64,000 nucleotides of DNA from Bubalus kerabau (GCF_029407905.1 NC_073643.1:35312501-35376500), one strand, 5' to 3'. Positions 1 through 11,279 are shown, numbered from the stretch's first letter. Numbers and translations are program-made. The notes: a model not told the origin generated them from the sequence alone.

Positions 1-391
1 AGTCCAAAAGACTCTCAACAGTCTTCTCCAACACCACAGTTCAAAAACACCAATACTTCGGCACTCAGCTTTCTTCACAGTCCAACTCTCACATCCATAC
101 ATGACCACTGGAAAAACCATAGCCTTGACTAGATGGGCCTTTGTTGGCAAAGTAATGTCTCTGCTTTTGAATATGCTATCTAGGTTGGTCATAACTTTCC
201 TTCCAAGCAGTAAGCGTCTTTTAATTTCATGGCTGCAATCGCCATCTGTAGTGATTTTGGAACCCAGAGAAATAAAGTCTGACACTGTTTCCACTGTTTC
301 CCCATCTATTTCCAATGAAGTGATGGGACCAGTTGCCATGATCTTAGTTTTCTGAATGTTGAGCTTCAAGCCAACTTTTCCACTCTCTTCT
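1..391 (-). mobile_element. BovB LINE fragment (antisense), cut by window start
   Basis: Antisense copy of the C-terminal part of the BovB (RTE-class) LINE reverse-transcriptase ORF. On the minus strand it carries the characteristic BovB segment from the aligned region after the YADD box to the conserved cysteine/tryptophan-rich tail. The 3' part lies outside the window. The element's 5' truncation is near 391, where BovB similarity stops just before a mariner MITE. The 84- and 68-codon plus-strand frames here are shadows of the antisense LINE. Not a functional gene. Confidence 0.92.
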
Positions 392-407
392 ATAATATGC
401 CAGATAT

Positions 408-491
408 TATTGGGCTGGCCAAAAAGTTTGCTCAAGTTTTCTTGTAAGATGTTACAGGAAAGCCCAAATGAACTTTTTGGCCAGCCCAATA
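408..491. mobile_element. Mariner-derived MITE, hairpin form
   Basis: A short Tc1/mariner-type non-autonomous element. It has perfect 19-bp terminal inverted repeats (410-428, TTGGGCTGGCCAAAAAGTT, and its complement at 471-489), flanked by TA dinucleotides at 408-409 and 490-491 as expected for mariner target duplication. The middle is also largely self-complementary, so the whole unit folds into one long imperfect hairpin. It contains no transposase. The arm ending in GAACTTTTTGG resembles ruminant repeat-derived microRNA precursors (inference). Confidence 0.9.
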
Positions 492-1165
492 TTTCAGGTT
501 TTGGATCAGTAATATTGACCTGCATTATCGTCATGAGTCTAGTAAGGGACATCAATAAATAAAATGAAAACTTAAGATTAAATGATGTCAAAACAGCAAA
601 TTAGTGGTGAACCTAAAATAGTTTTCAGCCTTTCTATCTTGGTATATAATAACACAACTCTGAGCAAATGATCACTTGACCAAAGCCCGTGAGAGGATGT
701 GGCATCAGCAACAAAAGCCATCTTCAGTGTCTGCTACATAGGGCAAACTAAAGAATTTCATATTTCCCAGTCAAGACCATGCTGCCACTTTACAAGGATC
801 TCTACTGATCCACCTCTTTCAAACATGTCTACTATTCAACCTTGTACTCAAGGTCTTCATGAATGCAATGTGATAAGATACGGTGGACAGGACAGGATAT
901 GATAGGAAAGTAGCAACCCAGCTTCCATTTCAGCAGTCTGGTTTCAGAGACAAATATTCTAACCATTCTGCTATGCTGTATCAAAGAAACCCTTAATAAA
1001 GAGAAAGTACAATTCACAAAAGAAAGAACAAAATTCACTGAATGAAAAGTATCAACTTAAGGATAATGTAAAATAATATGAACAAGCAACAGAATGCAAA
1101 TAGTTATTTGTAATGCATACACAGTTAGGAAACAGTGTTCAGAGCAGATTAAAATGTCCCTTAAT
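492..1165. other. Unassigned AT-rich sequence
   Basis: No repeat family or gene recognised. Open frames do not exceed 68 codons and show no family resemblance. Confidence 0.5.
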
Positions 1166-1288
1166 GGGAGTTCCCTCGTGGTCCAGTCATTAGGATTTGG
1201 TGCTTTCACTGCTGTGATCTAGGTTCAGTCCCTGATCCAGAAACTAAGATCCTACAAGATGGAAGACATGAGCAAAAGAAAGAAAAAG
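1166..1288 (+). mobile_element. CHR-type tRNA-Glu-derived SINE
   Basis: Starts with the CHR-type head GGGAGTTCCCTCGTGGTCCAG (a diverged 'ggaattccctggtggtccag'), followed by the tRNA-like B-box region ('ggttcagtccctgatc') and a 'gaactaagatcctacaa' body ending in an A-rich stretch. Divergence of roughly a fifth suggests an older artiodactyl insertion. Confidence 0.85.
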
Positions 1289-1399
1289 CCCACATGTGAG
1301 TTAGAAAATATGAGCCAAACATGTGGACAAACAAAAATGTAGAAAACATTTTTTGTCCCAATAGGGAAAAAAAAAAAAAAGAGCTCAACTTCAAGTAGC

Positions 1400-1870
1400 A
1401 ACCAAAAGCATCACCTACTAAAGTAACAACAGAATACTATTTCATACTTCTCAAATTGGTGGGGAAAAGGGCTGACCTCATGAAGTGATGATAGTGTAAA
1501 CTTCTGGAAGCAACTGAGTTGTTACAACCACTTCTAAGGACAATTTGGCAACAGATCAGTAATTTTTTTAAAGGGACATAATTTACTACTCAACAATCCC
1601 ATTTTTAAGTATGTAACCTATAGAAACTATTGTTGTGTCCCAGAAGACTGTTTGAGAATGCTTACACCAGCATCTGTGACATTGTATTATAAACAACCCA
1701 AACACCCAACAGTAGAAGAAGAGATAATTAAGATGGGATGCAAAGCCATATGTATGCGATTCCACATGGACAGAGGTCAAAAACATAATGCTGAGTGAAA
1801 AAGGTACCCTGTAGATTATTACACAGAGCATAGTATAATTTCTGAATATTTTAAATATTCAATATTATAC
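1400..1870 (+). mobile_element. Ancient L1 (L1M-type) 3' fragment
   Basis: Resembles the ORF2 end and 3' region of old mammalian L1s: a 'gttacaaccacttct..ggacaatttggcaa' stretch, then 'ctactcaacaatcccattttt', then 'attataaacaacccaaacacccaacag'. Many indels and no open frame. Subfamily not assigned. Confidence 0.7.
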
Positions 1871-2269
1871 ATATGTATATAAAAATTATCTAGAAAATAG
1901 AAAATTATTTCCCAGAAGTAGAGAAACATGATCTGAAGTTCACCTCTCTAACTCAGGAGAGGGTAGGAGAGCAAATGGGAGCAGGGTAGGATAAAGGGGA
2001 TGAACATTATCTGTTATGCTTTGTTTCTTTTACATTAAAAAATCATGAAACAAGACTGACAAAACAAAACCTTTATCGATGTGAAAATCCTAGGGCTATA
2101 CAATTTTTATCGTTTTATGTTTTCTGCATTCCTCAACATTTTAAAAAGAAAACTCCATATGCCCACTACTTCCCATCTCTCCCTCTTGTTTTTTTTTTTT
2201 CCCTTCCTTTGCTTCATGGTTCCAGATTGGCAGAACAGAAGAGTAGGGGTTCTGATCCCCACTGGGGTT
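1871..2269. other. Unassigned AT-rich sequence
   Basis: Possibly the decayed tail of the preceding L1. No gene or clear family seen. It includes a T-run near 2190-2200. Confidence 0.4.
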
Positions 2270-2700
2270 TAAAGCACTTGTCCTCTTGCCTGGACCATCT
2301 TCCCCTCTTACCCAACTGTAGTCCTACTCTATAAAGTGGCAAAAAGAAGATTTAAAAAGAGCAACTCACACCACTTAAAATCTTTAAGAGTTTCCCACTG
2401 ACTTTCAGGTGCAGGTGAAAATCCTGCCTATAAAGACTGAATTTTTTTTTTTTTTTAACTTAGCTGTTCAGTCTTGTACTAAAGAGCTTTCCCTTTCATT
2501 CTCTCTCACTGGCCCCAGTAGCCTTTCTGTCCTTTCAATGTACTACTGCCCATCTGGCCCAGACATGTATCACATGGTCAACTTTCTTCTAGGACTGCCC
2601 AGCCATGGCCTTGACTCCCCCAGTCCCACTTATCCCACAGGGCCCTCTCCACACATGGTATCTTCAGGGAAGCTTCCACAACAGATGCCTGGCCCACCTT
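2270..2700 (+). repeat. Possible L2 LINE remnant
   Basis: Pyrimidine-rich stretches such as 'gagtttcccactgactttcaggtgcagg' and 'cttttccctttcattctc' resemble the 3' half of L2. An inserted T-run lies at about 2442-2456. The match is weak and could be chance. The 97- and 65-codon frames overlapping it have no recognisable protein family. Confidence 0.35.
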
Positions 2701-3109
2701 AGATCAGATGATATGGTTCAGTGCTCTGGGTGCAATCTTGATTCTTTCAGAACATCACTTAGTCAGGAGGGCTTAAATTCTCTTGCCCAGTGTATCTGCT
2801 GATTCACATTCATGGCGAACTGTTTCCTTTATGAGCTATCTGTGAGAATCGTCCCCTCTTGCTCCACAAACAAAGCTACCAGATCTTTAATTTACACTCC
2901 TCTCTTTTGTTTCATCTTGTTTTTTTCTGGCCTCTGAGAGTTTCATTGACTTTTGGAGATGTTCAATCCCGCCAATGAAATGTTTCTTACCATATTTCAT
3001 CCAGTGTTTGGGATATTTTGAAACTGGAGGAATTCTTGTTATCCTATTAAACACTATTACAAGAAATGTAGTTTCTCCAACTAAGAATGTAAATATGCTC
3101 TTATGTTAT
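2701..3109. other. Unassigned sequence
   Basis: No repeat or gene recognised between the possible L2 and the antisense LTR. Confidence 0.4.
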
Positions 3110-3881
3110 TGAAAGTGGGGTCAGGCTATTGGCCACTTGAAGGCCAATAAAGAGGCAAGATTGGTTGGAAAGGAAAACTTCTTTTATTGTGGAGGCTGGC
3201 AACCTGGGGCAGGGTACTCCCCCTATAGATAATCAGTGGGCAAAAGATTTAAAAATGGGAGTTTCAAGGGTATATAGGTGGAGGGAGGGGCCACACTTAG
3301 AAACTGCAGTCAGCTCTGACAGTCATCTTGAAATTGGTCTTATCAGCATCATCTTGACTGCTCTAAGTAGCATTGGGCTTCCCTTGTGGCTAAGTTGGTA
3401 AAGAATCTGCCTGCAACACGGGAAACCTGGGTTCGATCCCTGAATTGGGAAGATCCCCTGGAGAAGGGAAAGGCTACCCACTCAAGTATTCTGGCCTGCA
3501 GAATTCCATGGACTGTATAATCCATGGGGTCGCAAAGAGTCAGACACAACTGAGCAACTTTCAATTACATTAAGTCTTCAGTTCCAGGGTCAGTTTCTCA
3601 ATTCTTTGAAATAAGTTCCTGGAATTATGACAGCTTATGTCATGGCTACAGTCCGGTCATCATGTAGTTAACTTCTTCCACTTGGTGGGGGTTTCAGTAT
3701 CTACAGAACAGCTCAAAGAATAAAGCTCAGAATATTACCAATAGCTGTTGAGGAGGAACTAAAGGTCCTTGACTCTACTTAATGACTAAACTGTTATTAT
3801 TTGGTCTTGTTTGACTCTTTTTCTTTGCTTTTCTCCTCTCTACTCTGATTAAACTTATTCTGTGGCTAAAGTTTTTCTACA
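3110..3881 (-). mobile_element. Endogenous retrovirus LTR, antisense, split by Bov-tA
   Basis: Read on the minus strand this has LTR organisation. A TATA box (complement of 3271-3276, TATATA) is followed about 90 bases on by a poly(A) signal (complement of 3181-3188, AATAAAAG), then a U5-like end containing 'ggccttcaagtggccaatagcc'. Proposed outer ends are TG..CA at 3881 and 3110. I could not find a matching target duplication, so the ends are tentative. A Bov-tA SINE at 3375-3562 interrupts it. No internal viral genes are adjacent, so it is probably a solo LTR or fragment. Confidence 0.6.
3375..3562 (+). mobile_element. Bov-tA SINE
   Basis: Complete ruminant Bov-tA: a tRNA-Glu-like head beginning GGGCTTCCCTTGTGGCTAAG with B box 'ggttcgatccc', then the BovA body ('ctacccactcaagtattctgg' to 'ggtcgcaaagagtcagacacaactgagcaac'). 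It sits inside the antisense LTR and is therefore younger than it. Confidence 0.95.
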
Positions 3882-3924
3882 GACAAAAGACAGGTTGAAG
3901 GGACAGAGGGCAGGGGAGGGAAGG

Positions 3925-4096
3925 ACCATAGTGCCCTGCTCTGTTTCATTTACTTTCTTATTTAAGAAAACTCATCCATTTCACTATGCTATAATCTCCC
4001 TGAGAGAAGGCAAATATATGTGTTTTGACTTGTCACCATTTTTTTAACACCACTGCCACAGAGTAGGTACTCAAAACACATTTGCTGAATGAATGA
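3925..4096 (+). repeat. L2 LINE 3' end
   Basis: Matches the L2 3' terminus: 'ctccctgagagaaggcaaatat' (consensus 'ctccttgagggcaggga'), then 'gagtaggtactcaaaacacatttgctgaatgaatgaa'. Strongly diverged, an old mammalian insertion. Confidence 0.65.
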
Positions 4097-4937
4097 ACAG
4101 ATCAGAGCTGGAGGGTAGGGGTTTCTCTTGGAACACCTTGCTGGAGAGCAGGCTGATAAAACATAACCAATAGGCGATACGACAAATTCCAAGATGTTCA
4201 ACATTCTCCCAGGCACTGGGAGATGAAAGCCTCAGAGTCTTTGATCACCAGAAAATGTGGCTCCCCCACTAGTCTACTGTCATTAATCTTTAATGCATGT
4301 TTCACTCCATCCATCCCACACTTAAGTTTCCATATTCTTCATTAATTCTGACATCAGCAGGCTGAATTCCTCTGAGGCCCAAGGCACTAAAGCTCTCTCT
4401 TCAAATACCAAAGGCACGTTTTTTAAAAGGCATAATTTTTGCCTACAAGATTTTGTATAACAATATTACCAATTAGCCTCTTGTACCATCCAAATAAATT
4501 GCCTACTAGTCATCACTTTAAGGGATTAATTGACCATGCAAATACTGAGAGGCATAAAATTCTGCTGCCAAACAGAGACCTAGTTAAGGCCTCTTTAAGT
4601 GTTCCTCCTTGGGAGCGAAATCCTTTATATTTTAATCATATTGTATCATTTGAATGAAACAAAGTCCACTTAAGTTTTCTGTCTCTAGGATGATCCTCAA
4701 TTTATTTGTCCTTTGCCATTTGGGATTAGCCTTTCTTCAAACAGTTCACACAAAGCAAGTAGGATGTTAGAAGGTAAATGTTAGAACTCCAGCCTGTTTT
4801 CCATATCTCTCCTTGAACCTGGGGGAGACCAACCATGGCAGAATCCCACCTGAATTATCTGAGCTATGGATAGAGTCAGAGTGTTGGTAATGGGAAACAT
4901 TACCTTAAATATCATATTTAAGGAACCATATTCCTTC
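4097..4937. other. Unassigned sequence
   Basis: No gene or repeat recognised. Open frames reach 72-75 codons only. Confidence 0.45.
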
Positions 4938-5697
4938 AGATCAGATCAGTCGCTCAGTTGTGTCCGACTCTTTGCGACCCCATGAATCGCAGCACGCCAG
5001 GCCTCCCTGTCCATCACCAACTCCCGGAGTTCACCCAGACTCATGTCCATCTAGTCAGTGATGCCATCCAGGCATCTCATCCTCTGTCATCCCCTTCTCC
5101 TCCTGTCCCTAATCCCTCCCAGCATCAGAGTCTTTTCCAATGAGTCAACTCTTCGCATGAGGTGGCCAAAGGACTGGAGTTTCAGCTTTAGCATCAGTCC
5201 TTCCAAAGAAATCCCAGGGCTGATCTCCTTCAGAATGCACTGGTTGGATCTCCTTGCAGTCCAAGGGACTCTCAAGAGTCTTCTCCAACACCACAGTTCA
5301 AAAGCATCAATTTTTCAGTGCTCAGCCTTCTTCACAGTCCAACTCTCACATCCATACATGACCACAGGAAAAACCATAGCCTTGACTAGATGAACTTTTG
5401 TTGGAAAAGTAATGTCTCTGCTTTTGAATATGCTATCTAGGTTGGTCATAACTTTCCTTCCAAGGAGTAAGCGTCTTTTAATTTCATGGCTGCAGTCACC
5501 ATCCACAGTGATTTTGGAGCCCAGAAAAATAAAGTCTGTCACTGTTTCCACTGTTTCCCCATTTATTTGCCATGAAGTGATGGGACCAGATGCCATGATC
5601 TGCGTTTTCTGAATGTGGAGCTTTAAGCCAACTTTTTCACTCTCCACTTTCACTTTCATCAGGAGGCTTTTTAGTTCCTCTTCACTTTCTGCCATAA
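4938..5697 (-). mobile_element. BovB LINE, 5'-truncated (antisense)
   Basis: On the minus strand this begins inside the BovB ORF just after the YADD box ('atggcagaaagtgaagaggaa') and runs to the 3' end near 4938 (complement of 'gatcagatcagtcgctcagttg'). The retained ORF portion is open for 126 codons (5315-5695) and then for a further 62 in another frame (5087-5275), so it is broken by at least one indel or stop. Similar in extent to the copy at 55163-55853. Confidence 0.95.
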
Positions 5698-6894
5698 TGT
5701 TTCAAAGAAACATTAGGGAAGTGTATAAGGCAGCGTCCCTTAGGTAGGGTCCCAGCAGGAAATAAATGGCACAAATAGAAAAATGAAGAGAGTTAAATAA
5801 AGGGACTATTTACAAATGGTATAAGAAAACCATTAAAGGCTATACTAGTGCTCTGATGTTACTGCCAATAGAGCTGTTCCCTCTGCTTAGCTGAAAGGAG
5901 CTGGGAGAGGGTACAGTTATGGAAACTTGGACAGAAAGAGACACATGGAGAGGACCACATCCCAAAGACCTGTGATCTTTGGTCAAAGTGACAGCCAGTC
6001 CAAAGTTATCCCTTAAGGAGAGAGCCAAGGGAATACAATGTCGCAGCCTCTTCCTTCTTCCCTGTTCCCATATCCTGGCAGGACTTCCCACTGGCTGCTC
6101 CCAACAGGAAGGCAGAAAGTAAAGGAGTTCACCAAGACTGTCCACAGACCTTGGCCTCTTGAAAACAGAACAGAGTATGTTAAAAAAAAAAAAATTGAAA
6201 AGTTGAGGGTACATCTGGAGGGTAAAACAGAAGATATCCAATATAGCAGGGACCAGAGGCACCTAGGGAGGACTCACAAAAGCACAGATTCCAGAAACTC
6301 CACTCTCCCTGAATCAAATCATAGCAAAATACATAGGCAGATGAATTTTGGGCAAACTGTATAGGCTATTATGATGCACACCTGTCATTAAGATTATGCA
6401 TTTTTAATTTAAAACCCTGATATTAACTTTTATTTTATAATTCTTATTATTCCAGAAAAATTAAAAATCTTGGAGTTGCAAATTTGGCTTTGTATAACTA
6501 ACATCAATTTATTGATTATCCAAAGAGAAGGGGATATTAAGGAACCTAGTCTTTTAACTTGGGTACATAAATCCACCCTGTTCACACTGATATTGTTGTG
6601 CCCATGGTTAAATGCTTGTTTGTTGGTAAATAGCCAGTATCCTCAGCTCCCAAGAATCCAACCTCTACCCAGCTGCCCAGAACTTCCTCAATCCAGCAAC
6701 CAAAGCATTAACACTTCAATGGACTAATACCCCAGCATCTAGCATGACTAGATATTTCAAATATCATATTTTCAACAGATTTGTTCTACTCTTCAACCAA
6801 CTTTCCCTTTTATTCAGGAATTCTAAATTTTCAAATTTGGTAAATCTCTAGCAGAATGGTTTTTTTTTTGAGAATTTTAAAAATTTTTATGCAG
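5698..6894. other. Unassigned sequence
   Basis: Holds open frames of 140 codons (minus, 5840-6262) and 108 codons (plus, 6038-6364) that overlap in opposite directions. Neither has a recognisable domain, and the minus frame includes a poly-F stretch encoded by an A-run at 6182-6193. I treat both as chance. The rest is AT-rich with no repeat assigned. Confidence 0.45.
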
Positions 6895-7125
6895 TTCAAA
6901 TCAGAGTGCATGGCTCATTTCATATTGAAGAAGAGTTGATTTACAATTTTGTGTTAGTTTCTGGTATACAGCAAAGTGATTCAGTTATACAAATATGTAT
7001 ATATATGCTTCTTCATATTCTTTTTATTATGGTGCCATTACAGGATATTGAATATAGTTCCCTGTGCTATACAATAGAATCTTGCTGTTTGTCCATTCTA
7101 TATATAATATTTTGCATCTAGCAGA
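6895..7125 (-). mobile_element. Artiodactyl L1 3' end (antisense)
   Basis: The minus strand reads as the common artiodactyl L1 3' terminus: 'tagcagatgcaaaatattat', 'ctattgtatagcacaggg', 'aactgaatcactttgctgta', and then 'taacacaaaattgtaaatcaac'. A sense copy of the same end is at 26840-26960. Confidence 0.85.
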
Positions 7126-7334
7126 AATATTAATGAACCCAACAGCCAAACACTATTAACAAAGAGACATAGGGCTCTACCAATCAATCAGCTGGATGGT
7201 TTTCCACCAAATGAACAGCAGTGAATTATACATTTTTCCCCCTATATCAGTTTTCAACTTCAAAATCCAATAACTCTTTATCTTGAGTCCAAGAATAATC
7301 AGAGGAGCATAAACCTAAGAAAATGGCATTGGCG

Positions 7335-7430
7335 ACCAGAATCCTGTGTTCATATTCTTCTCTGTCACAATCAGCTGGTTGATTTTGGTCAAGTTATTTA
7401 AACTCTAGGTCTCAGTTTCCCTGTTACTTA
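7335..7430 (+). repeat. MIR SINE fragment
   Basis: Contains the MIR core pattern 'ggtcaagttatttaaactct..ggtctcagtttccctg'. Short and diverged. Confidence 0.6.
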
Positions 7431-7599
7431 AAAATCACAAACAAACAAACAAAAGTCCTCCTCATAATGTTTCTGGTCAAAGTACCGTTATTCAAAACAG
7501 ACCTCGTTTTTAATCAGTGAGGAAGAACAAAGCAAAGAAGAAAACAAGAAAGATAAAATGAGCAGAAAAAATAGCGATAACACATTCTAATTTATAATC

Positions 7600-7770
7600 A
7601 TATAAATAATGACATCTCCCATGTACGAAGCTATTATGTCACCAAGCACATGGCAGTGGTATTGCAAACATATAATTTTCCCCCAAGTCCTGGTAGGTAG
7701 TATTCTTAAATCCACTGCACCAAAGGGGAAATTAAGCTCTGAAAACATATGTAAGAGCACCCAATAGCAG
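7600..7770 (-). repeat. Possible MIR SINE (antisense)
   Basis: The series 'ggtaggtagtattc..aaatccactgcaccaaaggggaaattaagctctg' resembles reverse-complement MIR ('gtaggtactattattatccccattttacagatgaggaaactgag'). Weak match. Confidence 0.45.
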
Positions 7771-8639
7771 TCCAACAACTTCCTGAACTCCCAAGAGATA
7801 CTCTGAACTGCTACCTATAATAATAAAACCATCAATGTACAGTCCCATAATTATAAACAAGATATTTAAAATTGCTTGCCAATCAATCATTTACATCTTC
7901 AGAAAAACAAAAGGGAATGAGTATTGGTTTTTAATGAGAGACTCTTTTGAGACTGTAATATTGAGAAAGGTACATTTGCTGAAGACCTCTGTATTTACCT
8001 GGATGGGCTAAATTCTAGAATTTTAATACGTCAGAAAGAGTCAATCTTGTAAGTAATTTAGAGACTTGTTCTAAAAAATGAATAAGCAAACAAAAAAACT
8101 ATTGATTTGTGTTCCTGCACGAGTTTGTTCGCATGTTTATTAGCAGGATCAACATCCAAGTGACTCATGTCAGGAACTTGAGCTGTAGTTGTGGCCAGCA
8201 GTTTCTCAGGAGACTGAAGGTGTAATCCAGGATTTTAGGTCCTCCCAACTCTTCCTTCACAACAGTAGGTAGACGATTTGATCTTCAACCCATCACATCT
8301 TGGAAAATGACCTCATGGGATCTAATAATGCACTATTTAACAAAAAGACCACAATGGTGACAAGAATAAAAGGCAGTTCATTGACTCTCAAGAAATGAAT
8401 AAGAGGAACATTTTTAAAAATCAGTGTTTTTCTGTTTATGAAAATACACTGATTTTGTTTCCTATATTGTAGAATTTGTAGAAAATGTATCACAAAGACC
8501 CATTTTCATCTAACACAGGGCTCTAGAGTCCCCAAGAGCTCTTGCCTCCCAATCTCAGGAAATTCACACAAAAGCAACAGAAAGGCCATGTTATCACTGC
8601 CCTGCTCTTCAGGAGGTGTAGGCATTCTTCTGAGTTGGT
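7771..8639. other. Unassigned sequence
   Basis: No gene or repeat family recognised. The only minus frame of note (8293-8493, 66 codons) has no family resemblance. Confidence 0.45.
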
Positions 8640-8790
8640 AATTCTAATGATGGCTGCTTGTTAGAAAAGCAGGAACTGGAGCTTCACTTCAACCTCCTCA
8701 ATCAAAAACTTGGGGGTTTTAATAGGTTTTTCAGGTGATTCTGATTTAGGCTCAAGTCCGAGCATGGTTGCTCTACACCAGATGTCTTAG
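8640..8790. repeat. MER5-like hAT DNA transposon remnant
   Basis: 'ggttttaataggtttttcaggtgattctgattta' matches the MER5-group pattern 'gttttaacaagccctccaggtgattctga'. Termini not readable. Confidence 0.5.
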
Positions 8791-8871
8791 ATTTGCCCGA
8801 TAAGCTGGTGAAATGGACCAGCCTCTGAAAACCCCTCCAAAAGAAATTCTGTCTCAGTGAGTCTCAGATCT

Positions 8872-9262
8872 TGTTACCACTGAATTATTTTCCTGTTCCA
8901 AAACTTATATGTTGAAGCCGTAACTGGCGCATCCTCAGAATGACTTTATTTGGATATGTGACTTTAAAGAAGCAATAGTTACTTAGGTGAATGAGGCTGT
9001 TAGGGTGCGTCCTGGTTCAACTTGACTGGGAATAGGACAAACAGAGGGACACCAGGGACAAACGGGCACAGAAAAAAGAACTTGTGAAAAGGCAACAGGA
9101 AGGCAGCCATCTGCAAGACAAAGAGAGAAGCCTCAGAAGAAACCTAACCCTGCCAACCTTCATCTTGGACTTCCAGCCTCGAGAACAGTGAGAAATAAAT
9201 TTCTGTTTTTTAAACCAGCCAGTCTGTGGTATTTTGTTACAGCAAAGTAACTGTATTTTCAA
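8872..9262 (+). mobile_element. MLT1-class (ERVL-MaLR) LTR
   Basis: Matches the MaLR LTR pattern in order: 'ccaaaacttatatgttgaagccgtaac', 'tttatttggatatgtgac', 'gcagccatctgcaagac', 'cttcatcttggacttccagcctcgagaacagtgagaaataaatttctg', 'ccagtctgtggtattttgttac'. The AATAAA poly(A) signal is inside 'gagaaataaatttc'. Old LTR; no internal region seen. Confidence 0.85.
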
Positions 9263-9289
9263 TCACCACCACAGATATTTCTTCTAAGC

Positions 9290-9425
9290 AGCAAGCTTGG
9301 GAAACTCTATCTTTCACACTTTCCACTCAGATGTGGTCCTCAAAACAGCAGTCTCGACACTGCATCCACTGAATCAAATTTCATAGTTTAACAAAATGCC
9401 CAGGTGATTTACAGCCCCAGTAAAC
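9290..9425. repeat. MER5-like hAT remnant
   Basis: Pattern 'gatgtggtcctcaaaacagcag..ccactgaatcaaatttc..caggtgatttac' resembles the MER5 group. Weak. Confidence 0.4.
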
Positions 9426-10044
9426 ACTGCCGTGTACAACACCTACGATTACCAAATCTAGCAAATAATTATTTACAATAGTTGAGATATACTCACCCAT
9501 ACATATATAGGTAGTCATATTTATACTAAAAAATTAATTATTTTTACTGGAAATTCAAGTTTATCTGGGTATCTTATATTTCCAGAAGGAAACCAGATAA
9601 CGTTTATCAGAATTTCAAGAAAAAGTATCCAAAGACTCAATTTTGGTTTCTGAAAGCAGACTTTAGGACAGTATGCTTCTTATTCCGAAATTAAATAATG
9701 CAACAACACTCAAAAGGACTGACATTTCCATTAGTTAAAAAAGCAAATCTCAGTGATCTTGTTTAATCTTAAGATACTGAAGTTTCTCACTGGAAACATC
9801 TGTATCAATCTTCACCCTTAAAGCCCACAGCTGAAGGCACCCCTGAGTTCAGAGCTCCTCATGACCCAAGCGGCCTCCAAAACACCACATGATTGTATCT
9901 TGTGGGGATGCCATATCTTTCAAGGAAGTTCATTTATTTTGTTTTGTTTTGTTTTTAAATTACAAAATGTTAGCGCTGGAAATTTTCTTATGAAGTTGTG
10001 AGCTTAAAAATTTATTTAAATAAATTTATGAGCTTAACCTCTAG
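9426..10044. other. Unassigned AT-rich sequence with a short palindrome
   Basis: No gene seen. A perfect 20-bp palindrome (AAATTTATTTAAATAAATTT, 10008-10027) is flanked by direct GAGCTTA copies at 10000-10006 and 10030-10036. There is a GTTTT-rich run near 9935-9955. Confidence 0.5.
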
Positions 10045-10350
10045 GTACAGTGATAGTAATCCTAACAGTTAGTATTTATAGAGCAGTTACAAAACAGAGA
10101 ACTTTACAAACATTTTTTCAAACTCCCAAAAGAGTAGATATGACCTCATTTTCATAGCAATAACACAGCTAACATTAGTGATTATTTACTATATGCTGGG
10201 CACTGTGCCAAAGTGATTTACTATATTACACTGTCTATCCTCTAACATAGATATTATTTGCCCCATTGTGCAGATAAGGCAAGTTATTTTCCCAACATTC
10301 AGAGACCTGATAAACAACTGAGTTGAGATTCAAACACAGGCAAAATATCT
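10045..10350 (-). repeat. MIR SINE (antisense), possibly two pieces
   Basis: Reverse-complement MIR: 'gattatttactatatgctgggcactgtgcc', 'gatattatttgccccattgtgcagataaggcaag', then 'gagttgagattcaaacacaggc'. A similar start at 10050-10140 suggests two overlapping or adjacent copies. Confidence 0.75.
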
Positions 10351-11049
10351 CCAAAGCTCTCACTGCAAATTACTGACATCATATCATCTGATACAGGAAG
10401 CATCTCACATTCAAGAATTGAATCCATTTCCCTGATGTCAGAACTGAACATTGAACCCATGCCTGTGCTTTTAAATACCATTTTTATGTAAACAAACTGG
10501 AAACCTTAAGTGGCTGAAGGAGCAGAGTATGGGGTGTTTCAATGAGCAGTGATAGGAGTCTTTCCTGAAAAGCTTCAGTTCAAAGATTTCCCCACCACAT
10601 CAATATGGCAGATGGACAGGAAAAAACAAACATGGCAAGGTCACCTGGCAATCCACAGTTGCCATGACTGATCAACTGGATCTCTAGTTGGTGGTATTGT
10701 GTGGAAAAAGCAGAACTGGACCAGGAGGAAAAATCACAAGAGGACACAGAGAAGTATGTCATGAGTGCCTGGGTTCAAGGACTAACTTTTGCAGAGTATT
10801 GGAGCATCCATACTGGAACATATTTAGTCATTCAATAAGCACACATTGAATGCTCTCTATTCAGCAAGCATTCATCTACTCTCTACTAGTCGACCTCAGG
10901 TTCAATAAAAGCATACTTCAGACATACCTCTTTGACCCAATGGAAAATATTCCCTGCACATCAACAACAGTAGTAACAACCTCTTACTTTAAGAACTTCT
11001 GAATTTACAATTCAGTAAGAGGTACTTTTTAAGTTTTACATCACCATAT
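10351..11049. other. Unassigned sequence
   Basis: No gene or confident repeat. 10830-10870 ('cattcaataagcacacattgaatgctc') may be a scrap of an L2-like 3' end. Confidence 0.4.
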
Positions 11050-11268
11050 TCCACACGTACTATCATAGCTTGGCTCTACTGCCTACTAACAGTGTGGATC
11101 TTGGACAATTTACTTCTCTGAGCATCAATTTCCTCATCAATAAAACATGGGTACAAAGAATATCTAGCTCATAGGGTGACTGGAGGGATTGAGTTAGTCA
11201 ATGTGTCTAAAGTAGGAGGAAGGGTATCAGGCACACAGTAATTGCTATAAAGTGTTGCCTATTTCAGA
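11050..11268 (+). repeat. MIR SINE
   Basis: Reads in order 'ggctctactgcctactaacagtgtggatcttggacaatttacttctctgagcatcaatttcctcatcaat', then 'gctcatagggtgactggagggatt', and 'caggcacacagtaattgctat', matching MIR along most of its length. Confidence 0.85.
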
Positions 11269-11279
11269 CAAGCCAAATT

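Noticed and set aside
3375..3562. tRNA genes in the Bov-tA and CHR heads
   Set aside because: They have A/B-box-like promoter segments but no complete cloverleaf, and always continue into a SINE body.
5840..6262. 140-codon minus frame as a coding gene
   Set aside because: No recognisable domain, a phenylalanine run from an A-tract, and an overlapping 108-codon frame on the other strand.
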